A stretch of DNA of 62,889 nucleotides. It comes from Hyphomicrobiales bacterium (GTDB taxonomy: Bacteria > Pseudomonadota > Alphaproteobacteria > Rhizobiales > Rhizobiaceae). The notes below the pieces were generated by a model that saw nothing but the letters and a program-made list of their open reading frames with translations, did no database searches and was not told the origin of the DNA. Positions 53,556 through 61,586 of the stretch are shown here, piece after piece. A program made the translations under genes and the position numbers. Location of the stretch: NCBI GenBank assembly GCA_002401155.1, contig NVSG01000008.1, positions 7,806 through 70,694 on the forward strand, read 5' to 3'. How positions within the stretch are numbered: the first letter of the stretch is position 1; each line of letters starts with the position of its first letter.

Positions 53556-54863
53556 ATGATAGATCATAAAGTTTTGCGGTCGGTATTACTGTTTACTGTC
53601 ACAAATGCCGCTGCTGCTGCTATGCCGCTTTTATTGTTGCCAATTCTTACTCGTGTGCTGACACCAACGGATTATGGCATCATCGCCATGTATTCGATTG
53701 TTATCACAGCATTTGGGGCTTTGACGGGATTGTCTGTTCACGGCGCCGTGGGAATGCGATATTTTGATCGCGATGACTACGATTTTAAACGCTATGTTGG
53801 AAATTGCTTTATCATTCTCACTCTGAGTAGTCTTACGTTATTGGGACTTGTAGCTGTTTTCCATACGTCGCTGGAAGAACTGACTAAGTTGCCTGCAAAA
53901 TGGCTGCTGATTGCGGTCGGTGTTTCAGCGGTTCAGTTTGTTTTGCTTATTCGCCTTGCAATTTTCCAATCTGGAAAGAGAGCGGGAGCTTTTGCTACCT
54001 TTCGGGTAGGGCAAGCTGCAGTTGATGGGACTTTGTCATTGATGCTTGTCGTCGGATTTGCAATGGCTTGGGAGGGTCGACTTATTGGTATCTCAACTGG
54101 AATCTTACTTTTGGGTCTTGCTGCCGCAATTTCACTTGCACTGCACGGCTATTTCAAGTTCGTTCCCAGCCGTGAGTACATGGCCAATGCGTTGAAGTTT
54201 GGACTGCCGCTAATTCCGCATGTTTTGGGTGGTATGTTACTGGCTATGGCAGACCGTGTCATGATTTCTAATGTTTTAGGTGTTGCTGAGACCGGTATTT
54301 ATATGGTGGCTGTACAGATAGGCCTTGGTGTTTTTCTTCTTGCGGATGGATGTAATCGTGCCATTTCTCCCTGGTACCTTGAAGCGCTCAAAAAAAATGA
54401 CTCCTTAGTCGATGTAAAAATTGTGCGCTATGCACTGGTCTATTTTATTGGTTTGTTGGTTTTTGCTCTCACTGTCGGGTTGGCAGCACGTTGGTTTTTA
54501 CCCATGTTGGTTGGTCCGGCGTTTGTGGATGCCGCTGGACTGATTTGGCTTATTGCTCTTGGTCAAGCCTTTGGTGGTATGTACCTTTTGGTATCCAATG
54601 TCGTATTTTATAAAAATAAAACATTATCACTCTCACTGGTTACTATTTCATGTGGTATTTTCAATGTAGGCTTATCATATTTGCTGCTAAACGTGGTAGG
54701 TCTTGTAGGCGCCGCACAAGCGTATGTCATTGCTCAAATTTTGATGTTCGGCGCCGTTTTCGTTCTGTCTCAAAGGCTACGGCCTTTACCTTGGATGACT
54801 GCCATATTCTTTTTAAGGAAAGCAAGAGTTGATGGATTCGCAAAAGAAGCTGACGGAAGCTGA
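53556..54863 (+). CDS. wzx: Wzx-type oligosaccharide flippase
   Basis: 435 aa from ATG 53556, one base after the aminotransferase stop; GTG 53538 with AAGG upstream is the alternative. About 12 to 14 membrane segments. The start AAAMPLLLLPILTRVLTPTDYG is the classic Wzx/PST signature, and LIPHVLGGMLLAMADRVMIS follows near residue 225. It would flip the lipid-linked repeat unit across the inner membrane for Wzy polymerisation. It overlaps the next gene by about 30 bases. Confidence 0.88.
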   Translation: MIDHKVLRSVLLFTVTNAAAAAMPLLLLPILTRVLTPTDYGIIAMYSIVITAFGALTGLSVHGAVGMRYFDRDDYDFKRYVGNCFIILTLSSLTLLGLVAVFHTSLEELTKLPAKWLLIAVGVSAVQFVLLIRLAIFQSGKRAGAFATFRVGQAAVDGTLSLMLVVGFAMAWEGRLIGISTGILLLGLAAAISLALHGYFKFVPSREYMANALKFGLPLIPHVLGGMLLAMADRVMISNVLGVAETGIYMVAVQIGLGVFLLADGCNRAISPWYLEALKKNDSLVDVKIVRYALVYFIGLLVFALTVGLAARWFLPMLVGPAFVDAAGLIWLIALGQAFGGMYLLVSNVVFYKNKTLSLSLVTISCGIFNVGLSYLLLNVVGLVGAAQAYVIAQILMFGAVFVLSQRLRPLPWMTAIFFLRKARVDGFAKEADGS

Positions 54864-56286
54864 AGTTTCAATCTTCATCAGGAGTTTTGAACGCCGTACA
54901 GGTGTATTTACGGAACGCGTAAAAGACGTTTCAATCTGGCAGCTTATTAGATTCGAGATTTCCAACAGATTACAAGGGCTTAAACTCGAAAGAGAGCATG
55001 TTGGTAGGTTGCGCCTAATTATGAGTCTTCTCCGTGGGCCATTACAATTTTTACGATTGCCGCATGCCACCTATTTTTGCAAAACTTTCGATACGGCTTA
55101 TCGCCGCCAGACCCAAGAAGGGTTTGAAGATATCTATTTCGACGATTTGAAGTCAGTCATGCCTGGCATGGTCAAAATATCGTCATGTGATGCGGTCGGG
55201 TATCATGAGAAAGTAGGTAAGGCTGTCATGCGGCCGATTTTTGATGATACCTCAGTTTTAGCGCTTAGCGCTATCTTAGGTCGTATTTTTCCATTAGTTC
55301 GTCGGGACCCAGTTTTCACTAAAATCTCTGATGTTATTGTTAATGAGTTAAAGTTCAAAGACTATACGCCTGCCCGTATTCGTCGTGTTTATAATGTCTT
55401 CCGATGGCGCGTTATGTTATATAAATTGTTGCTGTGGCGCGTTCGGCCACAAGCCGTGCTTTGTCCTGATAATGGACAGTTTGGCTTAATGCGCGCGGCG
55501 CAACTGACCGGAGTTCCCTATATTGAAATGCAGCATGGTGTTTTCACACATGCGCATCCCAATGTTCTTCCTCAGGATCTCTCTGATGATGAAGTAGTAG
55601 GGCTCCTCATGCCTGATTCATTAGCGGCTTATGGTCAGTTTTCAGCAGAAGCTTTGCGTGAATCTCGGCTCTATATGACGAATAGAGTTGATCCTGTTGG
55701 TGCACCGTTTCTAGAACGTGCGCGGGCAGTTCGCAAAAATGAATATCTGCCCACTAGCAAGATACGAATAACGTTGAGTACCCAAGGCATTGCTCGAAAT
55801 GAACTCAGCGATTTCATCAAGAAATTTCTTGAGATATATAAGGGTGAATTAGAGCTCGTCATCAAACTGCATCCCGCATATGACCACGACATAAGTTTCT
55901 ATGAGAAAAACCTGGGGGCCGATTCACGTGTGGTTATCGATGCTGGAGATTCCACAAATAGTACGCACACTTTTATAGCGCGCTCTGATTTGCATCTCAG
56001 CATCTCCTCTACCTGCCACTATGATGCTCTTGGCATTGGAACACCGACAGGTATTCTTGCCCTAGAAACACATGAATCAGTAATTGAGCTGCTTGATATT
56101 CAGGGGGTCTGTTTGATAGAGACACCGGAAGGTTTGGCTCGGATTGTAAATGAACGAGCTTTCGGAGTTGTAACGGATAAAGTAAGCAGATACTTCTTTG
56201 AAAATAATTTTCCCAACAAGGTTGAGGCTGTCTTGACGAGATTATGTGGACCAGTCCCCTTGGACAGTGAAGATTTCGCCAAATGA
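54832..56286 (+). CDS. Predicted GT-B-like glycan biosynthesis protein
   Basis: 484 aa from ATG 54832. No membrane helix. The C-terminal half has GVPYIEMQHGVFTHAHP near residue 218, ELELVIKLHPAYDHDISFYEK near 345 and the TFIARSDLHLSISSTCHYDALG segment near 382. The pattern KLHP plus S-STCHYDA-G resembles other glycan-type GT-B transferases of this locus. The stop overlaps the hisH-like start, so it is co-transcribed with the second amidation set. Donor and acceptor are not known. Confidence 0.6.
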   Translation: MDSQKKLTEAEVSIFIRSFERRTGVFTERVKDVSIWQLIRFEISNRLQGLKLEREHVGRLRLIMSLLRGPLQFLRLPHATYFCKTFDTAYRRQTQEGFEDIYFDDLKSVMPGMVKISSCDAVGYHEKVGKAVMRPIFDDTSVLALSAILGRIFPLVRRDPVFTKISDVIVNELKFKDYTPARIRRVYNVFRWRVMLYKLLLWRVRPQAVLCPDNGQFGLMRAAQLTGVPYIEMQHGVFTHAHPNVLPQDLSDDEVVGLLMPDSLAAYGQFSAEALRESRLYMTNRVDPVGAPFLERARAVRKNEYLPTSKIRITLSTQGIARNELSDFIKKFLEIYKGELELVIKLHPAYDHDISFYEKNLGADSRVVIDAGDSTNSTHTFIARSDLHLSISSTCHYDALGIGTPTGILALETHESVIELLDIQGVCLIETPEGLARIVNERAFGVVTDKVSRYFFENNFPNKVEAVLTRLCGPVPLDSEDFAK

Positions 56287-56906
56287 TGCCAATTACCATT
56301 ATCGACTATGGCACGAGCAACTTGGGTTCGATGAAAAATATGCTGAAAAAACTCGGCGTACCGTCACGTTTTGCGACCACGGCAGATGAGGTTATGGAAG
56401 CAGAAAAATTGATTTTGCCTGGCGTTGGTGCTTTTGACAGCGGTATTCGCACCTTAAGATCCAGCGGCATGGTTGATGCTCTAAATCAAAAAGTGCTTAA
56501 AGAGCAGGTACCCATTTTGGGTGTTTGTCTTGGAATGCAGTTGATGACAAATAGAAGTGAGGAAGGAATTGAGGCGGGGCTTGGTTGGCTAGATGCACAT
56601 GCAATTCGGTTTCGAAGTGAGGATCATCCAGGGATGCGAGTGCCGCATATGGGCTGGAATGAAGCACGCGCTTTGAAGTCATCGCCATTGATTGAAGAAT
56701 CACCAGAGCGCTTTCGCTTCTATTTTGCTAACTCTTATCATGTGGTATGCACTGATCCAAATGATGTCTTGCTAGAAACTGAATATAGCGGTTTTCATTT
56801 TGCCTCGGCGTTTGAAAAGGGACATATAAAGGGTGCGCAATTTCACCCGGAGAAGAGTCACCGCTTTGGTATGTGGTTTCTCAATAATTTCGCTTTGAAG
56901 GCTTGA
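56283..56906 (+). CDS. HisH-like glutaminase, second set
   Basis: 207 aa. Class I glutaminase with IIDYGTSNLGSMKNM at the start, LPGVGAFDSG, nucleophile Cys82 in GVCLGMQLM and the HPEKSH catalytic segment near residue 188. Overlap with the preceding gene (ATGA) and a seven-base gap to hisF2 show co-transcription. It differs from the first HisH (nucleophile loop GICIGMQ, HPERSG). Its partner amidotransferase is probably the gene at 61587. Confidence 0.88.
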   Translation: MMPITIIDYGTSNLGSMKNMLKKLGVPSRFATTADEVMEAEKLILPGVGAFDSGIRTLRSSGMVDALNQKVLKEQVPILGVCLGMQLMTNRSEEGIEAGLGWLDAHAIRFRSEDHPGMRVPHMGWNEARALKSSPLIEESPERFRFYFANSYHVVCTDPNDVLLETEYSGFHFASAFEKGHIKGAQFHPEKSHRFGMWFLNNFALKA

Positions 56907-56913
56907 AACTGAC

Positions 56914-57666
56914 ATGTTGAGTACGCGGGTAATTCCTACATTGCTACTTAAGGGCGCGGGCCTCGTAAAGACGACAAAATTTAGGAAACCTGTCTATATT
57001 GGCGATCCGATCAACGCGATCAAGATCTTCAATACCAAAGAAGTCGATGAATTGATTATTCTTGATATAGCAGCTTCCAGCGAAGGTCACCCGCCTGCTT
57101 TTGATACAATCAATGATATCGCATCAGAGTGTTTTATGCCGTTAGCTTACGGCGGTGGAATTCGCTCCGTCGAAGATATTCGCTCGATTCTCAAAGCAGG
57201 CGTTGAGAAAGTGGTTCTAAACCATGCTGCTCTGGTTACACCAAATTTGGTGCGCCAGGCAGCTGACGAGTTTGGCAGTCAAGCGATCATCGTTTCGATT
57301 GATGTAAAGAAAACTCTGTTTGGGAAGAGCCAAGTATTCTCCGCTAGTGGTGCGCAGGTCAAGGAGAAAGACCCTGTAAAGTGGGCGCTTCAACTTCAGG
57401 CTCTCGGTGCAGGAGAGATTTATCTCACCAGCGTTGGGCATGAGGGTACGATGACCGGCTACAATCTTAATCTTATTGAGGGAATATGTTCCGCTGTTAG
57501 CGTGCCTGTCATTGCCGCAGGTGGAGCAGGAAATATAGAGCATTTTGTTGCGGCAAAAAAACGTGGTGCCTCTGCACTTGCGGCCGGTGCCATGTTTGTT
57601 TTCCAAGGGCCGCATCGAGCAGTACTTATAACTTACCCCTCACGTGAGGAGATTGACCTTATATGA
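56914..57666 (+). CDS. HisF-like ammonia-channelling subunit, second set
   Basis: 250 aa. The start RVIPTLLLKGAGLVKTTKF is the hallmark of HisF paralogues that serve WbpG-type amidotransferases: the catalytic Asp11 of true HisF is Leu, so histidine biosynthesis is excluded. Asp130 remains (VSIDVKK), and the DRDGT motif of HisF reads GHEGT. It shows YGGGIRSVEDIR and AAGGAGNIEHF phosphate-binding loops. It probably channels ammonia from HisH2. Its stop overlaps the polymerase start (ATGA). Confidence 0.87.
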   Translation: MLSTRVIPTLLLKGAGLVKTTKFRKPVYIGDPINAIKIFNTKEVDELIILDIAASSEGHPPAFDTINDIASECFMPLAYGGGIRSVEDIRSILKAGVEKVVLNHAALVTPNLVRQAADEFGSQAIIVSIDVKKTLFGKSQVFSASGAQVKEKDPVKWALQLQALGAGEIYLTSVGHEGTMTGYNLNLIEGICSAVSVPVIAAGGAGNIEHFVAAKKRGASALAAGAMFVFQGPHRAVLITYPSREEIDLI

Positions 57667-58919
57667 TTTATGTAATTGTCATCTTCTTTGATCTTTTGGC
57701 ACCTTGGATTGGTGTTATTGGCATGGAGAACGGCGCATACAGTCTTACTGCATCTGAATATGGATATAAAGTGGGCGCTACACAGGCTTTTCTTATGCAT
57801 ATTGTCCTGATTGCGCTCACAATATACGTTCTTAACAATTTCAAGGTTTTTAAAAAAGGTAATTTTAAGTTGCCAGATGCATTTTTTTCCATGGAGAACA
57901 AAATTGGAAATCAGAATGTCGAGTTGATTGCTATTGTTTTCTTAAGCGCACTCTTTGCATTTCATAACTTGATTTTGGCGGGTGGATTGAGCGTTGTGGA
58001 AGGGATGACAGGGAGAGGTGAATTTCGAACCGGATTAGGAGGGAATGGGGCGTTATCATATCTTGTGATAAAATGGTACGCACCTGTTTTGTTGGCTTAC
58101 TCCTGTGTGGTTTGCTTTAGATCTTATAATTTTTGGTCTTATGTTTTGACCTCGATTGTTTTTGCATTTTGTTTGATGTCTTCGATGTCGTTTGGATATA
58201 AAGCAGCTATTGTTTTGCTTGTTACGCCGAGTTTAATGATTTTGTTTTGGAAACCAAAGATCGTAACGCTCTTACTATTTCCTAGTTTTGGCTTAACACT
58301 CATAATCGGCGGATATCTATTTTTCGGAACCGATAAGGTTGGATCTGCAGCGAATGGTTTCTTAAAAAACGGTGTGCTAGATCAGCTTATTTACAGGGTT
58401 TTTGTTCTTCAAGGTGAACTTCCCTGGAAGATTTGGGGTGAATATGTTCTAGGTAATGAGTTGCCGTCGTATGCCGTGACTTTGAAGTCTCTATTGGGTG
58501 GGCGCCTTGGCGGATTGTTGTTCGGAGCTGGGTCACAAATGCCCGAAGCAATCGTAGCAACAAATTTTGGAATGATGACAACACATTTTGCGGGATACCC
58601 AATTGAGGGCGTACTTGCTGGAAACAATGCGACTGCAACAGCTTTTTCAGAAGGTGTTATTGCCGGTGGAATCCTTGGGGTCATTCTGGTTTCAATTCTC
58701 GCTGGTATTGTGATCTATTCAGTTTACCGAGCTTTGGACTTTTCCATTGCAAATAAATACAATATTTACTCTTCAGTTTTGTCTGTATACTCAATTTTTG
58801 GTGTTATGAGTTGGTTAATTGGCGGGGGAATTTCCACTTTGATTCATATTTCAGTCGTATTTGGTTTTATAACGTCTATCTTGATGCTTATGGCTATTAA
58901 GAGTTTAGCTCGAAACTAA
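57663..58919 (+). CDS. wzy: Wzy-like oligosaccharide repeat-unit polymerase
   Basis: 418 aa with about 10 to 11 membrane segments and a larger hydrophilic loop (around residues 240-330) containing [20 protein letters not shown], a Wzy-like topology. Sequence similarity is low, as usual for polymerases, so the call rests on topology and neighbours (Wzx, transferases). It would polymerise flipped repeat units in the periplasm. The last three sense codons and the stop (GCT CGA AAC TAA) lie in the IS5-family end, so the original C-terminus may differ slightly. Confidence 0.7.
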   Translation: MIYVIVIFFDLLAPWIGVIGMENGAYSLTASEYGYKVGATQAFLMHIVLIALTIYVLNNFKVFKKGNFKLPDAFFSMENKIGNQNVELIAIVFLSALFAFHNLILAGGLSVVEGMTGRGEFRTGLGGNGALSYLVIKWYAPVLLAYSCVVCFRSYNFWSYVLTSIVFAFCLMSSMSFGYKAAIVLLVTPSLMILFWKPKIVTLLLFPSFGLTLIIGGYLFFGTDKVGSAANGFLKNGVLDQLIYRVFVLQGELPWKIWGEYVLGNELPSYAVTLKSLLGGRLGGLLFGAGSQMPEAIVATNFGMMTTHFAGYPIEGVLAGNNATATAFSEGVIAGGILGVILVSILAGIVIYSVYRALDFSIANKYNIYSSVLSVYSIFGVMSWLIGGGISTLIHISVVFGFITSILMLMAIKSLARN

Positions 58920-59827
58920 TCGTGTAAATTCAAACCGTTGCGATTCGCCTTGTTACCAGCTTGATATGTGCGATGAGCAACCAGATTTCTGCAGAGAGGT
59001 TGGATTTTTCCCAATCTTCTGCATCTACCGAGCCATGCGAATGTGCGTTCGACAACCCAGCGATGTAGAATGACTTCGAAGCCTTTTGCCTTGTCAGAAC
59101 GTTTGGCAATCTCCATTGTCTAACATCCGATTTTCTCCAGTTTGCCTCGCAGTTTTGGCCCCGCGTAACCACCATCCGCAAATACATGTCGCAGCCATGG
59201 GTGTGTGCGGCGGATTGAATTAAGGACGTGAACCGCTCCATCACGATCCTGAATACCTGCTGAGTGAATAACAAAGCCAATCAGAAGACCGATGGTATCG
59301 ATGATGATATGCCGCTTGCGACCCTTGATTTTCTTACTTGCGTCATAGCCGCAAACCCCGCCATTTTCGGTTGTTTTCACAGACTGTGAATCAATCATAC
59401 CGGCACTGGGAGATGCTTCACACCCTTCAGTTTCTCGTACCACCATCACAAGCGCATGATTGATCTCATGCAGCAGACCATTGTCGCGCCAATCATAGAA
59501 ATAGCGTTGCACTGTGGAGAGTGGTGGGGAATCTTTGGGGATCATCGCCCATTGGCAGCCGGTTGAAGCCATGTATTGGATCGCATTCCACACATCACGC
59601 AGTTTAGTTGTGCACCGGCGACCAATTCGTTTCTCAGGCGGAAGAAATGGCTTAATCAATTGCCATTCTTTATTGCAGCAATCACTTGCATAGCGGTCAA
59701 ATTTGCGCTCATATTGCGGGCAGGTGATATCAGTCTAGACCATGGTGCCCTCCGTCGAATCGTTGAAAATCCGACTGAATCACAAACCACTGATATCACT
59801 CAATTAGTTTCGGGTTGAATATTGAGG
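58906..59827 (-). mobile_element. IS5-family insertion sequence, copy 1
   Basis: About 0.92 kb with a DDE transposase on the minus strand. The ends share inverted CGAAACTAAT: 58911-58920 and, inverted, near 59804-59813; more matches follow inward. The left end (58906-58951) recurs at 61041-61086, and the right 99 bases (59729-59827) recur inverted at 62791-62889 with no difference. Both repeats extend several bases beyond the CGAAACTAAT core, so the exact boundaries are unclear. Confidence 0.85.
58916..59743 (-). pseudogene. IS5-family transposase with two in-frame amber codons
   Basis: From ATG 59743 (GGAGGG upstream) the frame runs 275 codons. It includes WRDNGLLHEIN, SAGMIDSQSVKTTENGG (first Asp), GRKRHIIIDTIG, FADGGYAGPKLRGKLEKI (second Asp) and [16 protein letters not shown] (Glu). 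TAG occurs at codon 3 (59737-59735) and at 59122-59120. In relatives I recall Trp at both positions (MWTD and KWT), so both look like TGG to TAG changes. Readthrough, or a start at TTG 59659, could give partial protein. It is probably inactive. Confidence 0.8.
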
Positions 59828-59840
59828 AAACTCCAAAATC

Positions 59841-61043
59841 ATGAAGATTCTTTTTATCCATCTTACAGGAGCATTTGGTGGCTCTTCGCGAAGTTTAATT
59901 GAGGCAGTCGGCGCCTTTCCAGATAAGGTTGATGCATATTTTTTGACGCCTAGAGGAACCGTTGAGACGTTTTTCAGTAAACTTGGTAAAGTGCTGGCGG
60001 TCCGTGGATTGAGTCAGTTTGATAACACTCAGTATAGCTATTATCGTGGGTTCCGGTGGTTGGTGGCTTTGCGAGAGATCGCCTATTTGCCTGCAACTTT
60101 TGCAGCAATTCGCCAAGCGAGGCGTCAATGGCCGGATATCGACTTGATTCATGTCAACGAGTTTACCGGGCTCTTGCCCATGTGGTTGGCCAAGCGTCAG
60201 TTTGGTGTGCCGGTTGTTGTGCATGTTCGTTCGGTCGCACGGTTGGACAGTCAAGCCTGGCGCACTCGTTTCGTTAACAAGGTCATGCGCGACAATGCTG
60301 ATGTTATCGTCGCCATCGATGAGACGGTTCGCCAGAGCCTCCCTTCAGATCTTCCCATAGAAGTCATTCATAATGCCTTTACGCCTCAGCCTGTCGGACA
60401 ACTGGACAAAAACGTTCTGCGCGCAATAGAAAAATTGCGCCCTGGTGCGTTGCGCGTTGGCTTTGTTGGAAACCTTCTCAAGGTTAAGGGCATACAGGAC
60501 CTTGTGGAGGCCGCACGCATTGTAAAACAGTGCGGCGGCGATGTTGAGTATGTTATCGTCGGCGACGATGCGCGCTCGTCGACATCCCTTAAGGCGCGCC
60601 TGCTGCATGCATTTGGCCTCAATCAAAACATCAAGGCACTGGTGGAGAAGAAAATCATTCTTCACGGTCTGAGCGATAATTTTCATATGCTTGGCTTTAT
60701 GCGTGATATTGCTCTTGCCTATCGTTATTTCGACGTTTTGTGTTTTCCCTCCCATTTCAATGCGCCGGGGCGCCCGGTTTTTGAGGCGGCTTTTTCTTCA
60801 GTGCCAAGCATAGTGGCCGTCACGAACCCCACTAACGATACACTGATTGACTCAGTTACCGGCTTGGCTGTTCCGCCACACGCGCCGCAAAAGTTAGCTC
60901 AAGCCATTTTGGATTGCGAAGCTGATCGCGAGAAAACCAAATCCATGGGCATTGAAGCTCACAAATTGGCAGAGCAAAATTTTAGCGTTGGTCGAAATGC
61001 CGCCAAACTTTTCAGTGTTTTTGAAACATGCCTTAGAGTCTAG
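59841..61043 (+). CDS. Glycosyltransferase family 4 protein
   Basis: 400 aa. GT-B fold with IHLTGAFGGSSRSLIEA at the start, HVNEFTGLLPMW near residue 104, LRVGFVGNLLKVKGIQDLVEAA near 205 and the nucleotide-sugar Glu region FNAPGRPVFEAAFSSVPSIVA near 310. It is a retaining transferase adding a sugar during repeat-unit assembly; the donor is unknown. The ribosome site GAGGAAAC overlaps the end of the IS repeat (59824-59831), and the stop TAG (61041-61043) comes from the IS-end fragment. Confidence 0.87.
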   Translation: MKILFIHLTGAFGGSSRSLIEAVGAFPDKVDAYFLTPRGTVETFFSKLGKVLAVRGLSQFDNTQYSYYRGFRWLVALREIAYLPATFAAIRQARRQWPDIDLIHVNEFTGLLPMWLAKRQFGVPVVVHVRSVARLDSQAWRTRFVNKVMRDNADVIVAIDETVRQSLPSDLPIEVIHNAFTPQPVGQLDKNVLRAIEKLRPGALRVGFVGNLLKVKGIQDLVEAARIVKQCGGDVEYVIVGDDARSSTSLKARLLHAFGLNQNIKALVEKKIILHGLSDNFHMLGFMRDIALAYRYFDVLCFPSHFNAPGRPVFEAAFSSVPSIVAVTNPTNDTLIDSVTGLAVPPHAPQKLAQAILDCEADREKTKSMGIEAHKLAEQNFSVGRNAAKLFSVFETCLRV

Positions 61044-61086
61044 CTCGAAACTAATCGTGTAAATTCAAACCGTTGCGATTCGCCTT
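61041..61086. repeat. 46-bp fragment of the IS5-family left end
   Basis: Identical to 58906-58951 (TAGCTCGAAACTAATCGTGT and onward), in the same orientation. Sequence then switches at 61087 to the 3' side of a truncated acyltransferase. It is the scar of a deleted or recombined IS copy. Confidence 0.9.
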
Positions 61087-61583
61087 AAGACAAACGCCAA
61101 GAGACCGGCCTGCCAACGAAACAAACCCAATCCCAACGTACCGAGCAGAAGTGGGTAGATGAGGTAAAACTGCTCTTCAAGCGATCGTGACCAAAAGTGC
61201 AGTAGCGGTACCAATTCACTAGCCTCGGAGAAATAGATATTTGCAACAAATGCCAACGCGCTCCGATCTAACTCTTCGAGCGCATCAGGGGACAGAGTAA
61301 GCCATCTGACCAAAAGAGAAATTGTAATCAAGCCAAACTGTGCCGGCAATATTCACCTGACTCTGCGCCTATAAAGGCTGGCCAATGAAAAATGCTCGGT
61401 CGCGACATCCTTTTGGATCAGCCGAGTGATAAGATAACCGGAGATGACGAAAAAGACATCAATACCGATGTAATAACCGTTGGGAAGCAGTTTCGTCCCA
61501 CCAAAAGAGACATCTACATGAACTACTATAACACCAATGACCGACAATGCGCGGAGCCCATCAATTTCCGATCTATATCTCAT
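61087..61583 (-). pseudogene. Acyltransferase family 3 (OafA/YrhL-like), truncated and with a nonsense codon
   Basis: From ATG 61583 the frame reads MRYRSEIDGLRALSVIGVIV, then IGIDVFFVISGYLITRLI, the standard N-terminus of OafA-type O-acetyltransferases. It continues after an in-frame TGA at 61352-61350 (expected CGA in RRVRRILPA) with LVPLLHFWSRSLEEQFYLIYPLLL, and is cut at 61087 by the IS-end fragment. About 165 of the usual 350-650 residues remain. The intact protein would have O-acetylated the glycan, so that modification may be lost. Confidence 0.82.
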
Positions 61584-61586
61584 AAA

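Noticed and set aside
58916..59743. Amber codons as evidence for a recoded genetic code or pyrrolysine
   Set aside because: Normal Trp and Gln codons occur in the same frame, TAG appears as an ordinary gene stop elsewhere (61041-61043), and the Trp replacements fit simple decay.
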